Shown piece by piece: positions 17,296-26,069 of a stretch of DNA of 64,000 nt. The DNA is taken from NCBI GenBank assembly GCA_028284625.1, contig JANQRH010000017.1, forward strand, positions 1 to 64,000, given 5' to 3'. Positions within the stretch are counted from its first letter, which is position 1. Every line of letters begins with the position of its first letter. The translations under genes were made by a program, and so were the position numbers. Origin of the DNA: Afifellaceae bacterium (GTDB taxonomy: Bacteria; Pseudomonadota; Alphaproteobacteria; Rhizobiales; Afifellaceae). Under the pieces are notes generated by a model. It had not been told where the DNA came from. It ran no database searches and saw only the letters and a program-made list of their open reading frames with translations.

Positions 17296-18972
17296 ATGAA
17301 GCACGCCTATCGACCGCCCTTGCTAAGGGCCACGTGCGCCGCCGTCGCGCTGTTGGGCGCGGCTGGATTCGCGAGCGCGCAGGACCGGCTCGCGCCGCAG
17401 CAGTCGGGTGTCCTGACCCCCATCACCACGCCCCTCGTCGGGGACGGCACGATGAGCGCAAACGCGCGGAACTCGATGCTCTACGGGCCGCTGCCTGCAA
17501 GTCAGGCCGACGTAGACGCCAAGGCAGCCGCGACCGCCGCTCACCGCGCTGCCGTTCGGCGCGGTCTTCCCGCTGCGCCAGCCCATCCTTCGGATGGTGC
17601 CGGTTCGACGGGCCAGCAAGCTCCGACAGGCCTGGCCGGCTGGGCAGGCCAGCAGGATGCCACGGGCACACCGCCGGATACGACGGGCGCTATCGGACCG
17701 ACCCGCTACATTCAGACCGTCAATCGCCGATACGGCGTCTATCTGCGGAACGGGACACTGCTCAACCAGGGCACCTTGAACACACTCTTTGGCGCCAACG
17801 CTAACAACTTCGACCCGCAACTCATTTGGGATCCGACGACGTTTCGCTTTTACTACACCGGCGACACGGTCGTTTCGGCAACGAACAACCGCTTGGCGTT
17901 CGGCTTCAGCAAGACCTCGCAGCCGAACAACGGGTCGACTCATTTTTGTCACTACTCCCTGCCGTACGGAAACGAGTTCCCGGACTATCCGAAGATGGGT
18001 GACAACGCCCGTTTCATCCTGATCGGCGTCAACATCTATCCGGGCGGAGCTGGCGGCTATATTCGCGCCGATGTCGTGGCCATTCGGAAGCCGGCAAACG
18101 GCAACATTACAAACTGCCCGAACATCAGCTGGTATCGGTTCCTCAATCTTAGGGACTCAACGAACGCACGCGTGTTCACCGTGACACCGGGGAACCAGAT
18201 CGACCGCACCTTCCGTAATGGTATCGCGTGGGCCCGAAATCTCTCGCTGCCATCCAATCGGATGTGGTTCTTCAATTTCGGTTGGAACGCGGCGAATGTT
18301 CCGGTCCGGTCGGCGGCGAAGCTCCTGACCTTGCCATTCACCAACGCGATACCCGCTGGCGCAACTCAGCCGACCTTCACGCAGGTGCTCGACACCAGTG
18401 ACACCCGTGGGCAGAATGCCACTCTGGCTTGGAACCCGCAGCGAGGCGGCTGGTCGTTCTGGACACAGAACACCGTCAGAGCCGGCACAACGTCGACCAT
18501 CCGCTTCTACGAGATCAACCCGTTCGGTCCGGGCGGACAGCCGGTCATAAGGCGCGCCGGAAACGTGCCGGTCTCTAGCTGCTTCAAATACAACGCGGCG
18601 CTCTCGCCGGATCGAAAGGTCCGCGCCGGCACACCCTCGCAATGGGGCAACAACTGGATCGTCAATTACAGTGTGTCCGGTAGCACGGGCTGCAACCTCA
18701 ACCCACGCATCGTCGAGGGTTCAAGCGTCAACGGTGGTGGCCTGACCTTTAGACTTGTGCGGAATGGAACCGCGCCGTATCGGGACTTCAGCTGCGCTGC
18801 CGGTGGCAGCCAGTGCCGCTGGGGCGACTATTCCGGTGCGACACCCGACGTGAACCCGTCAGGCAGCGCCACGCGCGGGTCGGTTTGGGCGACCAACCAG
18901 TATTCAAACGTCGCCAATGCCTCCGTCGCAATCGCGAACTGGCGGACTTGGATATGGCAGTCCCGGCCATAA
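17296..18972 (+). CDS. Secreted protein of unknown function, possible beta-propeller
   Basis: 558 residues from ATG 17296, fixed by an AGGAGG site; the open frame begins at 17263. The signal peptide spans about 1-29, ending A-S-A-Q. A spacer rich in Ala/Gly/Pro runs to about 120. Then P-P-D-T-T-G-A-I-G-P-T-R-Y-I-Q-T-V-N (about 125-142) resembles a motif I associate with large secreted proteins that have repeated beta-sheet folds. The rest is rich in Asn, Trp and Tyr with a few Cys (such as C-A-A-G-G-S-Q-C), suggesting a disulfide-stabilised extracellular domain. No catalytic motif was recognised. It may be a type II secretion substrate, but nothing shows this. Confidence 0.7.
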   Translation: MKHAYRPPLLRATCAAVALLGAAGFASAQDRLAPQQSGVLTPITTPLVGDGTMSANARNSMLYGPLPASQADVDAKAAATAAHRAAVRRGLPAAPAHPSDGAGSTGQQAPTGLAGWAGQQDATGTPPDTTGAIGPTRYIQTVNRRYGVYLRNGTLLNQGTLNTLFGANANNFDPQLIWDPTTFRFYYTGDTVVSATNNRLAFGFSKTSQPNNGSTHFCHYSLPYGNEFPDYPKMGDNARFILIGVNIYPGGAGGYIRADVVAIRKPANGNITNCPNISWYRFLNLRDSTNARVFTVTPGNQIDRTFRNGIAWARNLSLPSNRMWFFNFGWNAANVPVRSAAKLLTLPFTNAIPAGATQPTFTQVLDTSDTRGQNATLAWNPQRGGWSFWTQNTVRAGTTSTIRFYEINPFGPGGQPVIRRAGNVPVSSCFKYNAALSPDRKVRAGTPSQWGNNWIVNYSVSGSTGCNLNPRIVEGSSVNGGGLTFRLVRNGTAPYRDFSCAAGGSQCRWGDYSGATPDVNPSGSATRGSVWATNQYSNVANASVAIANWRTWIWQSRP

Positions 18973-19014
18973 GGACTGGCGTGACTGGCCGACAGGCCCG
19001 TTCAAAATAAGACC

Positions 19015-19046
19015 ACCGGCCGGCCTGCATGTGCGGGCCGGCCGGT
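19015..19046 (+). terminator. Strong GC hairpin after the secreted-protein gene
   Basis: ACCGGCCGGCC (19015-19025) pairs perfectly with GGCCGGCCGGT (19036-19046) around a 10-base loop. It lies between the secreted-protein stop and the outer-membrane protein start. There is no T tract, so it may be a terminator or an RNA-protecting stem. Confidence 0.6.
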
Positions 19047-19076
19047 GCCTCCGGAGTGAGTGGGGAGTGAGTGCGT

Positions 19077-19880
19077 ATGGCTGGTGGTTGTGAAGTCAGG
19101 CCGCGTGCGTGGGGGTGCCTGCTTGCCGCCACTGTCATCCTTCTGGGCGCCGATGTATTTACCGCCCAGTCCTCGCGGGCGCAAGCGCCGACCGTCGATT
19201 TGATGTCTCCCGCGCCGGTTAGCGATTGGACTGGCTTGCATGTCGGCGGCTTCGGGTTCTGGAGTTCCGCCAACGTCGACGCCGACCCACTATACACCGG
19301 GGCATTCGGCGGAAACTTCTACTACCCACCGGGCGGCTCCTATAGCTTCTCCGATGACCAACTCGGAGGCGGGATCCAAGCAGGACTTGACCGGCAATGG
19401 GGCAGCTTCGTCATCGGCTTGGCCGGCGAGATCGCCTATCTTGGTTTCGACAAGACAATCGAGGACCCGAACTTCCTACCCTCGCCCTTCTTCGATGGCC
19501 GCGCTGTAACGACCTTCAAAGGCAAGTGGTACGGCTCCCTGACCGGACGCGTCGGCGTCGCGTGGAACCGTGTGCTTCTCTATGCGAGGGGCGGCTTCGC
19601 TGTTCTCCATGCTGAAGCAACGACAGTTGATACATGCGGTCGCGGCCCGTGTGGTGTCCTGACGATCGATGCCAAGGGCGACGACCCAATGTTCGGATGG
19701 ACTGCCGGCGGTGGCGCCGAGGTCGCGTTGAACAACAATCTGACGTTCGGCGCTGAATACCGTTATTTCGACTTTCAGGCGCTGAAGGTGAGTGGCATTG
19801 CGAGCAATCTCTTGCTTTACAGTCAGGATATTGAATTCGACTTCCACCAGGTCAGAGCCTTCGTGAACTACCGCTGGTGA
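19077..19880 (+). CDS. Outer-membrane beta-barrel protein (Omp25/opacity-like)
   Basis: 267 residues. A GGGGAG site lies nine bases before ATG 19077; GTG 19071 is also in frame but too close to that site. The signal peptide ends near S-S-R-A-Q-A. The mature part starts D-W-T-G-L-H-V-G-G-F-G-F, the usual first strand of Omp25/Omp31-type barrels. It continues as alternating strands (G-S-L-T-G-R-V-G-V-A-W, F-G-A-E-Y-R-Y-F-D-F) and ends in F-V-N-Y-R-W with a C-terminal aromatic, the signal for BAM insertion. Probably an eight-stranded structural barrel. Confidence 0.85.
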   Translation: MAGGCEVRPRAWGCLLAATVILLGADVFTAQSSRAQAPTVDLMSPAPVSDWTGLHVGGFGFWSSANVDADPLYTGAFGGNFYYPPGGSYSFSDDQLGGGIQAGLDRQWGSFVIGLAGEIAYLGFDKTIEDPNFLPSPFFDGRAVTTFKGKWYGSLTGRVGVAWNRVLLYARGGFAVLHAEATTVDTCGRGPCGVLTIDAKGDDPMFGWTAGGGAEVALNNNLTFGAEYRYFDFQALKVSGIASNLLLYSQDIEFDFHQVRAFVNYRW

Positions 19881-19882
19881 TT

Positions 19883-19906
19883 GCCCCGGGCTTACCGGCC
19901 CGAGGC
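19883..19906 (+). terminator. Hairpin after the outer-membrane protein gene
   Basis: GCCCCGGGC (19883-19891) pairs with GCCCGAGGC (19898-19906) apart from one C-A mismatch, immediately after the stop codon. No T tract follows. A Rho-independent role is possible. Confidence 0.4.
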
Positions 19907-19990
19907 GCTGCCTGCTAAGGGTTTGCGGCACCGGCTTTGGTGGCCATCCGGCCGCCCTTCGACTCACAAACCGATTGCTGGAACACATCA

Positions 19991-22900
19991 TTGAAGGTCC
20001 TCCATCTTTGCTACTCTGACGGTGATGGTGGCGGAGGACTTGGCGCCCGACGGTTGCATCTGGCGATGCGCAAATTCGGCATGGTGTCGCATCTGCTCAC
20101 GGCCCGAAATCACGGGACCGAAGGCGTTGTCACGCTGCGTGACGTCGGCCTGAACAAGACCTACGCAAAGGCGTACCGAAGGCACGCGCGAGCGCGCCAA
20201 GCCTTCGCCGCGCGAGGGTATGCCGATATCCGTTCGGTCAATCTGTTCGACTACGGCCTAGCCAGCGTCGTCAACCGTTGGGACTGTGACGTCGTCCAGA
20301 TGCATTGGGTCGGAAACGCGTTCGTGCCCGTGCAGGAGCTGGCCAAGATTCGCAAGCCGGCCATTTGGAAGCTGCCGGACATGTGGGCCTTTTCAGGCGC
20401 CGAGCACTACCGGGTCGATATCGAAGCAGAGCGGCATATCCGCGGCTACGAGCCGATAGGCGGCGCAGGGCGGTTCTGGCGGCGTGATCTCGACGTGCTC
20501 GCCTGGCGAGCAAAGCAGCGGCATTGGAAAGACCTGCCGCTTACCATCGTCACGCCCAGTCGCTGGCTTGGCCGTGAGGCTTACATGAGCCAGCTATTTC
20601 GCGATTACGACGTCCACGTCATTCCAAATGCCCTGGACACCGACCTCTATTCTCCCGTCTCGCCCAGGCAAAAAGCCAGGATTCGAGGTAGCCTTGGCCT
20701 GCCCGTCGACCGGCACGTCGTTGCGTTCGGCGCGTTCGGCACCGAGGATCCGCGCAAGGGCTTTCAGCACTTGTCAGCGGCCATAGCCAACGAGCTCTCA
20801 AAGCACGTCAGGCCCGATCAACTGTGCTTTGCGGTGATCGGCAGCAAGGAACCGGGCCTCTCCACAGTCGGCGACTTCCCAATTGTCCGGATTGCTCAGA
20901 CCGATAACCAACGAACCTATGCACGTCGGCTCGCCGCCGCCGACAGCTTCGTGCTCCCCACCGAGATAGACAATCTGCCGAATTCAGTGACGGAGGCGAT
21001 GGCTTGCGGACTTCCGACGATCGCTTTTGCTGTCGGCGGAACTCCTGATCAGATCGACCATCATGAGTCGGGCTACCTTGTGCCGCCCTTTGAAAGCAGC
21101 GAGTTGGCAAAAGGCATCGCGTGGGCTGTGAACCAGGAAGGGCACGACGAGCGGTCGCAATCCGCTAGGCAGCGAGCCGTTCGGTTCTGCGATGAGTTGA
21201 CCGCCGTAGAGCGATATGGCCACCTCTACGAGGATATCTTAAGGCGAGCGCGCCCCGGGCTGTCGGCGATCCGCCCCTCGCGACGCAAGGCCAGCGCGCC
21301 CCCGCCGCCCGACCCGGAGACCTTCCCGGAGAACCCGACGCAAAGCCCAAGCCTTAACGACCATGCAGCGATTGCGGCCCGTAAAGGAAAGGGACGCTTT
21401 CATGACTCAAGATTCACGATGACCGAGAAGACGCCGAAGCGCATCGTAATACTCGACCCCGCCTCGGTTCGCATTGGCGACACGTCCCACAACGCCACCT
21501 ATGTGCAAACGATTTCGGCGACGCTCGCCAACAAATCGGACCCCGATGATCTCAGCATCGACTGGGTCGTGAACGCGGACGCCGCGCTAAACAATCCGCA
21601 CGGCGAAGTGCTTCCGTTGTTCCGCTATTCGCCATACGACGCGTTTCGCCAGACGAGGGATGCAAACATCGATCGCCCGCTTGCGGTAAAGGCCACCGGC
21701 CTTCAGCCCTGGACGGACTGCATTGGAAAGCCGGACCGCACGGTCTTTGACGTACTTCAGGAGGCGGACCGACAGCTGGGCGGCCTCGGCAGCGGCGATT
21801 GCATCTTCGTTCCGATGCTGGATTTCCCCCTGCTCGATGGCCTGATCAACTGGCTATGCGCGCGCGGCACGCTGTTTACACCCACCGTGCACATTATGGT
21901 CATGTACGAGCACGGCGCCTGGATGACCGGCGGCTATCCGTTCGGCAACATGATGGCCAGGCTGAGGCGCAGCCACCTCGTCTCACACAAGATATTCCTC
22001 TACACCGAGACGAAGGCCTTCGGTGACGTCCTTAAGGAGCGGTTCGGACTAGATTCAGAGCGCCTCGTCTACCCGGTCGAACGGTCGCAGGAGGCAGCGA
22101 AGCGACTGAAAGCGGGAGAAGTGGAACAGCTGAAGCATATGGCCGCTAGTGGCGATCGGATTCGCATCGCTGTTCTTGGTCGCGGCCGGCGGGACAAGGG
22201 CTTCGCTTTGCTGCCGGACATCGTGGAGGCCTTCAACCTCCGCTCCAATCAAACCAATCGCGTAGACTTTGCAATTCAGGACGGAAGGGCGGTTGACGGA
22301 CTTGCAGACGCCTCCGCTCGCCTCAAGGCGATCGGCAATGTTCAACTGCTCCCCGAGATGTTGCCGGACGCCCAGTTCGAGGCTGAACAGGAGGCGGCGG
22401 ATATCCTGCTGCTGCCCTACGACCAGTCCGCCTACAAGTCGCGCGGCTCATCCATCGTTTGGCGGGGCGTGGCCAATGCGAAGCCATTGATCGTTCCAAC
22501 GAAGACCGGCCTGAGTGAAGCCCTGACACACGACAACGGTCTTGAGGCATCGGGATCGCCGATCGCGTTTGCTGACGCCATCATCGAGATGATCGACAAT
22601 TTTCCAAAATGGCGACAAGGCGCAGCGGAGGCTGCAGAAGCCTACTGGGCGGCGAAGTCGAAGGTCCTCGAGACATTGTCGCGCAAGAAGCTCCGTCGCG
22701 GCGAACAAGCTCTTGTCATCGATGCTGGTGGTATCTCGCTTGACGACCTCAAGTTCCTTAGCGGTCGCGGCTACAGCGTTTTGCGATGGATACTGGTGAA
22801 TCCCGCTTCGCAGCCGGATGACGCGTTCATCTCCGGGTATCTGTCGCGAAACGACCCCTCACAATTGCCCTGCGCAATGGAGGTAGCAAGCCACTGGCGC

Positions 22901-23254
22901 GTCGGCGATCAACTGCAAGTTCCGGAGCTGCTGCGGATCATTCTGGAGAACCAACAAGTGGACGCGTTGCTTCACGATGGTCCTGCGACAAAAGCCGTCG
23001 AGGCGCTGCAGCAAGCCCTGCCCGAAGTGTTCGACTCTCCGACAGCCCCCAGCTTGTCGCCGCTCGCCGCCTTTGTTCGCAGCCCGGCCGTGCTGAGCCG
23101 ACCGACAATCGATTTGCAGTTCGCCCCTCCCAAGAGAAACCCATTGTGGCGCCGATCGCTGGCAGCTGTGGAGAAGCGCCTGAAGCCGAACTCGCGGGCG
23201 AAGATCGCTTGGTCACGCTTCTGCGGCTACGCTATCAAGCGATGGGGAGAATGA
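19991..23254 (+). CDS. Double GT4 glycosyltransferase fusion
   Basis: About 1087 residues from a TTG that gives M-K-V-L-H-L-C-Y; in-frame GTG 19940 and TTG 19937 are alternatives. Residues 1-415 are a GT-B (GT4) enzyme with the donor-site segment L-P-T-E-I-D-N-L-P-N-S-V-T-E-A-M-A-C-G and F-A-V-G-G-T-P-D. A Pro-rich linker (about 435-475) leads to a second GT-B unit (about 477-900, opening at an internal Met with R-I-V-I-L-D-P-A). Its C-terminal Rossmann half has L-G-R-G-R-R-D-K-G-F and L-L-L-P-Y-D-Q-S-A-Y. The last 180 residues are unassigned. It probably adds two sugars in glycan assembly. Confidence 0.82.
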   Translation: MKVLHLCYSDGDGGGGLGARRLHLAMRKFGMVSHLLTARNHGTEGVVTLRDVGLNKTYAKAYRRHARARQAFAARGYADIRSVNLFDYGLASVVNRWDCDVVQMHWVGNAFVPVQELAKIRKPAIWKLPDMWAFSGAEHYRVDIEAERHIRGYEPIGGAGRFWRRDLDVLAWRAKQRHWKDLPLTIVTPSRWLGREAYMSQLFRDYDVHVIPNALDTDLYSPVSPRQKARIRGSLGLPVDRHVVAFGAFGTEDPRKGFQHLSAAIANELSKHVRPDQLCFAVIGSKEPGLSTVGDFPIVRIAQTDNQRTYARRLAAADSFVLPTEIDNLPNSVTEAMACGLPTIAFAVGGTPDQIDHHESGYLVPPFESSELAKGIAWAVNQEGHDERSQSARQRAVRFCDELTAVERYGHLYEDILRRARPGLSAIRPSRRKASAPPPPDPETFPENPTQSPSLNDHAAIAARKGKGRFHDSRFTMTEKTPKRIVILDPASVRIGDTSHNATYVQTISATLANKSDPDDLSIDWVVNADAALNNPHGEVLPLFRYSPYDAFRQTRDANIDRPLAVKATGLQPWTDCIGKPDRTVFDVLQEADRQLGGLGSGDCIFVPMLDFPLLDGLINWLCARGTLFTPTVHIMVMYEHGAWMTGGYPFGNMMARLRRSHLVSHKIFLYTETKAFGDVLKERFGLDSERLVYPVERSQEAAKRLKAGEVEQLKHMAASGDRIRIAVLGRGRRDKGFALLPDIVEAFNLRSNQTNRVDFAIQDGRAVDGLADASARLKAIGNVQLLPEMLPDAQFEAEQEAADILLLPYDQSAYKSRGSSIVWRGVANAKPLIVPTKTGLSEALTHDNGLEASGSPIAFADAIIEMIDNFPKWRQGAAEAAEAYWAAKSKVLETLSRKKLRRGEQALVIDAGGISLDDLKFLSGRGYSVLRWILVNPASQPDDAFISGYLSRNDPSQLPCAMEVASHWRVGDQLQVPELLRIILENQQVDALLHDGPATKAVEALQQALPEVFDSPTAPSLSPLAAFVRSPAVLSRPTIDLQFAPPKRNPLWRRSLAAVEKRLKPNSRAKIAWSRFCGYAIKRWGE

Positions 23255-23285
23255 CGCCCGAAGCCCATCGGGAGAGCAAGACTGG

Positions 23286-24218
23286 ATGAGCCGAACAGTT
23301 GTCATCACCGGAGGCTGCGGCTTCGTGGGCACAAACCTCGTCGCCCATCTGAACCGCACAGGGCGATTTCGCGTTCGCGTCATCGACAACGAGTCTCTCG
23401 GAAAACGCGCGCACCTGAACGGCCTCGACGCGGAATTCATCAGCGGTGACATCCTCCGCCGCGCCGATCTCGATCGCGTTCTAGCGGATGCCGATGCTGT
23501 CGTGCATTTGGCGGCCGACACGCGGGTCATCGATTCGATCGAAGATCCCCGCCGCAACTTCGAAGCCAACGTCGCCGGCACGTTCAACCTTCTTGAGGCA
23601 ATGCGCGACCACGGCATCAAGCGGCTTATCAACGCCTCCACCGGCGGCGCTATTCTGGGAGAGGTCGAGCCGCCGGTGCACGAAGAAATGGTGCCACGCC
23701 CGATGGCGCCGTATGGCGCCTCAAAGCTCGCCGTTGAGGGCTATTGCTCCGCTTTCGCCGGCAGCTATGGGATGAACACGATCTCACTGCGGTTTTCCAA
23801 CGTCTACGGCCCCCGCTCTTTCCACAAGGGCTCCGTTGTCGCGCACTTCTTCAAGCAGATCCTTTCCGGCAAGCCGCTCACTGTCTACGGCGATGGTTCG
23901 CAGGTGCGCGACTATGTCTATGCCGGGGACCTCTGTGCTGGGATTGAGGCTGCAATCAGCGCCGACGTCAGCGGAACCTTCCAGCTTGGCAGCGGAAAAC
24001 CGACTTCCATCAATGAACTCATCGACTTGATCAAAGGCACGGTCGCCGGGCGCCATTTCGATGTTCGCTACGAAGCAGCACGGACGGGCGAACTGCATCG
24101 CACCTGGTGCGACATCTCCAAGGCCGAACGCGATCTGCGATTTCAGCCAACCACCGATCTCGGGGAGGGGCTGGCGACCACCTGGCAATGGTTCGAACAG
24201 CAGGCGGGGCGGTCATAG
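23286..24218 (+). CDS. NAD-dependent sugar epimerase/dehydratase
   Basis: 310 residues of the extended SDR family (UDP-glucose 4-epimerase-like). T-G-G-C-G-F-V-G-T-N lies at 8-17, H-L-A-A-D-T near 75, and the Y-G-A-S-K catalytic pair near 145. The usual S-S-x-x-V-Y-G strand is replaced by N-A-S-T-G-G-A-I-L-G. The R-F-S-N-V-Y-G-P motif and V-Y-G-D-G-S-Q-V-R-D-Y-V-Y close the substrate site. It probably makes a nucleotide sugar (galactose, galacturonate or a deoxy sugar) for the local transferases. It follows the double GT by 31 bp on the same strand. Confidence 0.88.
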   Translation: MSRTVVITGGCGFVGTNLVAHLNRTGRFRVRVIDNESLGKRAHLNGLDAEFISGDILRRADLDRVLADADAVVHLAADTRVIDSIEDPRRNFEANVAGTFNLLEAMRDHGIKRLINASTGGAILGEVEPPVHEEMVPRPMAPYGASKLAVEGYCSAFAGSYGMNTISLRFSNVYGPRSFHKGSVVAHFFKQILSGKPLTVYGDGSQVRDYVYAGDLCAGIEAAISADVSGTFQLGSGKPTSINELIDLIKGTVAGRHFDVRYEAARTGELHRTWCDISKAERDLRFQPTTDLGEGLATTWQWFEQQAGRS

Positions 24219-24311
24219 GCCCATTACGATGGTAACACCGCACCATTGGCAGGAGAAATCAACATTGCCAAACGCTTCGGGGCAAGCGCAGAGTTGTCGG
24301 GGGACAATGAG

Positions 24312-25046
24312 ATGAGCTGGGAAAACACCATCGAGCAACCGGAGCTCGAGCAACTCAACCGCGTGGGGGCGCCGAGCTGGGAAGTCTTCCTGCAAGCCGG
24401 CAACATGATTGCGGACACGATCGCCGCAAACATCGATGAGTACTTTGCAGACAAGAATTCCCGACCGCGAGTCCTCGATTTTGGCTCCGGAGTCGGGCGC
24501 GTTTTTCTTCCGCTCCACTTTCGTGGCGCCTATGAGCTTTTGGCAACCGACATCGACGCAAACGCAATTGCCTATCTGGGAAGGGTCACCGACCCGTCGT
24601 TGGTGTACCGTAACAGCTTTGACCCACCGCTTGGGCTCCCTGAGGCGTCGTTCGATTGCGTCTATTCCGTGTCGATATGGACGCATCTGTCCCCTGCTGC
24701 TCAGATGCCTTGGCTGCACGAGATTGCCCGCGTCCTGAAGCCGGGCGGGTTGGCCCTCATAACGGTCTGCGGCCATCGCTCGCTTGAGCTACGTCACGGG
24801 CGAGGCGACGCCGCCTGGAAGAAGGTGACCGATGAGGAGCTGCGGCGCGCCGGCATCCTGTATCGCGAATACGAGACGCTGAACTCGCACCCGCACGCCT
24901 ATCCCGGCGTGACCGCGAGCTACGGTTCAACCCTGCACGATCCCGATTTTCTCAGGCGCGAATGGTCGACGGTGATGGACATCGTTGACATCAAGGATGG
25001 AGTAATCGCGAAATCGCAGGACCTCGTCGTCATGACACGGCGCTAG
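24312..25046 (+). CDS. SAM-dependent methyltransferase, tandem copy 1
   Basis: 244 residues from ATG 24312, chosen for a GGGGGA site upstream and for alignment with its neighbour; the frame is open from 24246. Motif I is V-L-D-F-G-S-G-V-G-R-V. The acidic loop is A-T-D-I-D-A-N-A-I, motif IV is F-D-C-V-Y-S-V-S-I-W-T-H-L, and L-K-P-G-G follows. This is a class I Methyltransf_11/25-type fold. It is clearly paralogous to the gene at 25213 over its whole length. The substrate is probably a sugar or glycan hydroxyl, given the locus. Confidence 0.86.
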   Translation: MSWENTIEQPELEQLNRVGAPSWEVFLQAGNMIADTIAANIDEYFADKNSRPRVLDFGSGVGRVFLPLHFRGAYELLATDIDANAIAYLGRVTDPSLVYRNSFDPPLGLPEASFDCVYSVSIWTHLSPAAQMPWLHEIARVLKPGGLALITVCGHRSLELRHGRGDAAWKKVTDEELRRAGILYREYETLNSHPHAYPGVTASYGSTLHDPDFLRREWSTVMDIVDIKDGVIAKSQDLVVMTRR

Positions 25047-25164
25047 AATTTCTTGCGGAAAACGGCGGCGACGCGCGTGAGCTAAGACCGGCGCCCTGCC
25101 CCCAGATTGACCCGGCGCTGAGGAGCCGCTAACCACGCTATCCCATCGGCGACCTGCGTAGACG

Positions 25165-25186
25165 AGGCGCCCCGCGCGAGGCGCCT
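25165..25186 (+). other. Stem-loop between tandem methyltransferase genes
   Basis: AGGCGCC (25165-25171) and GGCGCCT (25180-25186) form a perfect 7-bp stem with an 8-base loop. It lies 26 bases before the second methyltransferase start. It could attenuate readthrough or stabilise the mRNA end. Confidence 0.35.
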
Positions 25187-25212
25187 TGAGGCGTGACAGG
25201 AGGGTAATCGTG

Positions 25213-25962
25213 ATGTCGGAAACCAGTGCACAGAGCGCTTCGGCAGCCCCAAAAGGCATGCCCAGACCGCCGGAGGAAAACCTCAAGCGGATTGGGGCAC
25301 TAACCTATGAGAACTATGTGAAGGCTGGAGAGCAAGCCGCGACGGCATTCATCGATGCGTTCACGAAATACTCGTGTCGGCCGACGGCGGACAGCAATGT
25401 CCTCGACTTTGGCTGCGGCGTCGGACGCGTCTGCTTTCCGCTGATGGAGCGACTCGATTGCCGGCTGTTTTGCTGCGACGTTGATCGCTCAGCAATCAAC
25501 TTCATCGCCGCAAACACGAAGAACTTGTTCCCGCTCACCACGAATTACGATCCGCCTCTGCCATTCGCCGACCATTTCTTCGACATCGTCTATTCTGTGT
25601 CGGTCTGGACGCATCTGCCGGCTCCCGCGGAGGCGGCGTGGCTGACGGAGATGAAGCGCATCACCAAGCCCGGAGCGATGCTCTTTATCACGACCGCCGG
25701 TCATCCGACGCTCGAGGCGCATCATGGCCGCGGCATCGACACATCGTTCACCTCCGACGAATTGAAGAAACGAGGGTTCGTATTCAACGAGAACAAGCTG
25801 CACAAGAAGGACCCGGGCTTGTGGCCTGGTGTGACCGACGTCTATGGGCTGGCCCGCCATGACCCCGACTACGTCCGGCGCACGTGGTCGAAGTTCATGC
25901 AGGTCGTCGATGTTCTGCCTGGCACGATCGGGAAGCAAGATCTGGTCGTGCTAAGGCACTGA
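25213..25962 (+). CDS. SAM-dependent methyltransferase, tandem copy 2
   Basis: 249 residues from ATG 25213, with AGGAGGG about eight bases upstream; GTG 25210 is possible. Motif I is V-L-D-F-G-C-G-V-G-R-V. The next motifs are C-C-D-V-D-R-S-A-I, F-D-I-V-Y-S-V-S-V-W-T-H-L, and I-T-K-P-G-A. The order and wording of the motifs, and the ending (R-R-x-W-S, then Q-D-L-V-V), mirror the gene at 24312, so the two arose by tandem duplication. They may methylate different positions of the same glycan. Confidence 0.87.
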   Translation: MSETSAQSASAAPKGMPRPPEENLKRIGALTYENYVKAGEQAATAFIDAFTKYSCRPTADSNVLDFGCGVGRVCFPLMERLDCRLFCCDVDRSAINFIAANTKNLFPLTTNYDPPLPFADHFFDIVYSVSVWTHLPAPAEAAWLTEMKRITKPGAMLFITTAGHPTLEAHHGRGIDTSFTSDELKKRGFVFNENKLHKKDPGLWPGVTDVYGLARHDPDYVRRTWSKFMQVVDVLPGTIGKQDLVVLRH

Positions 25963-26069
25963 CCTGCGCATGAGGCGCGACTTGCGAACACAGGCGCCGT
26001 GGCGACTTCTGCTCTAGAATTGCCCAAAGCAAAGCGATCATCGATCGCGGCTAACGGGGCGAGGTTGCT

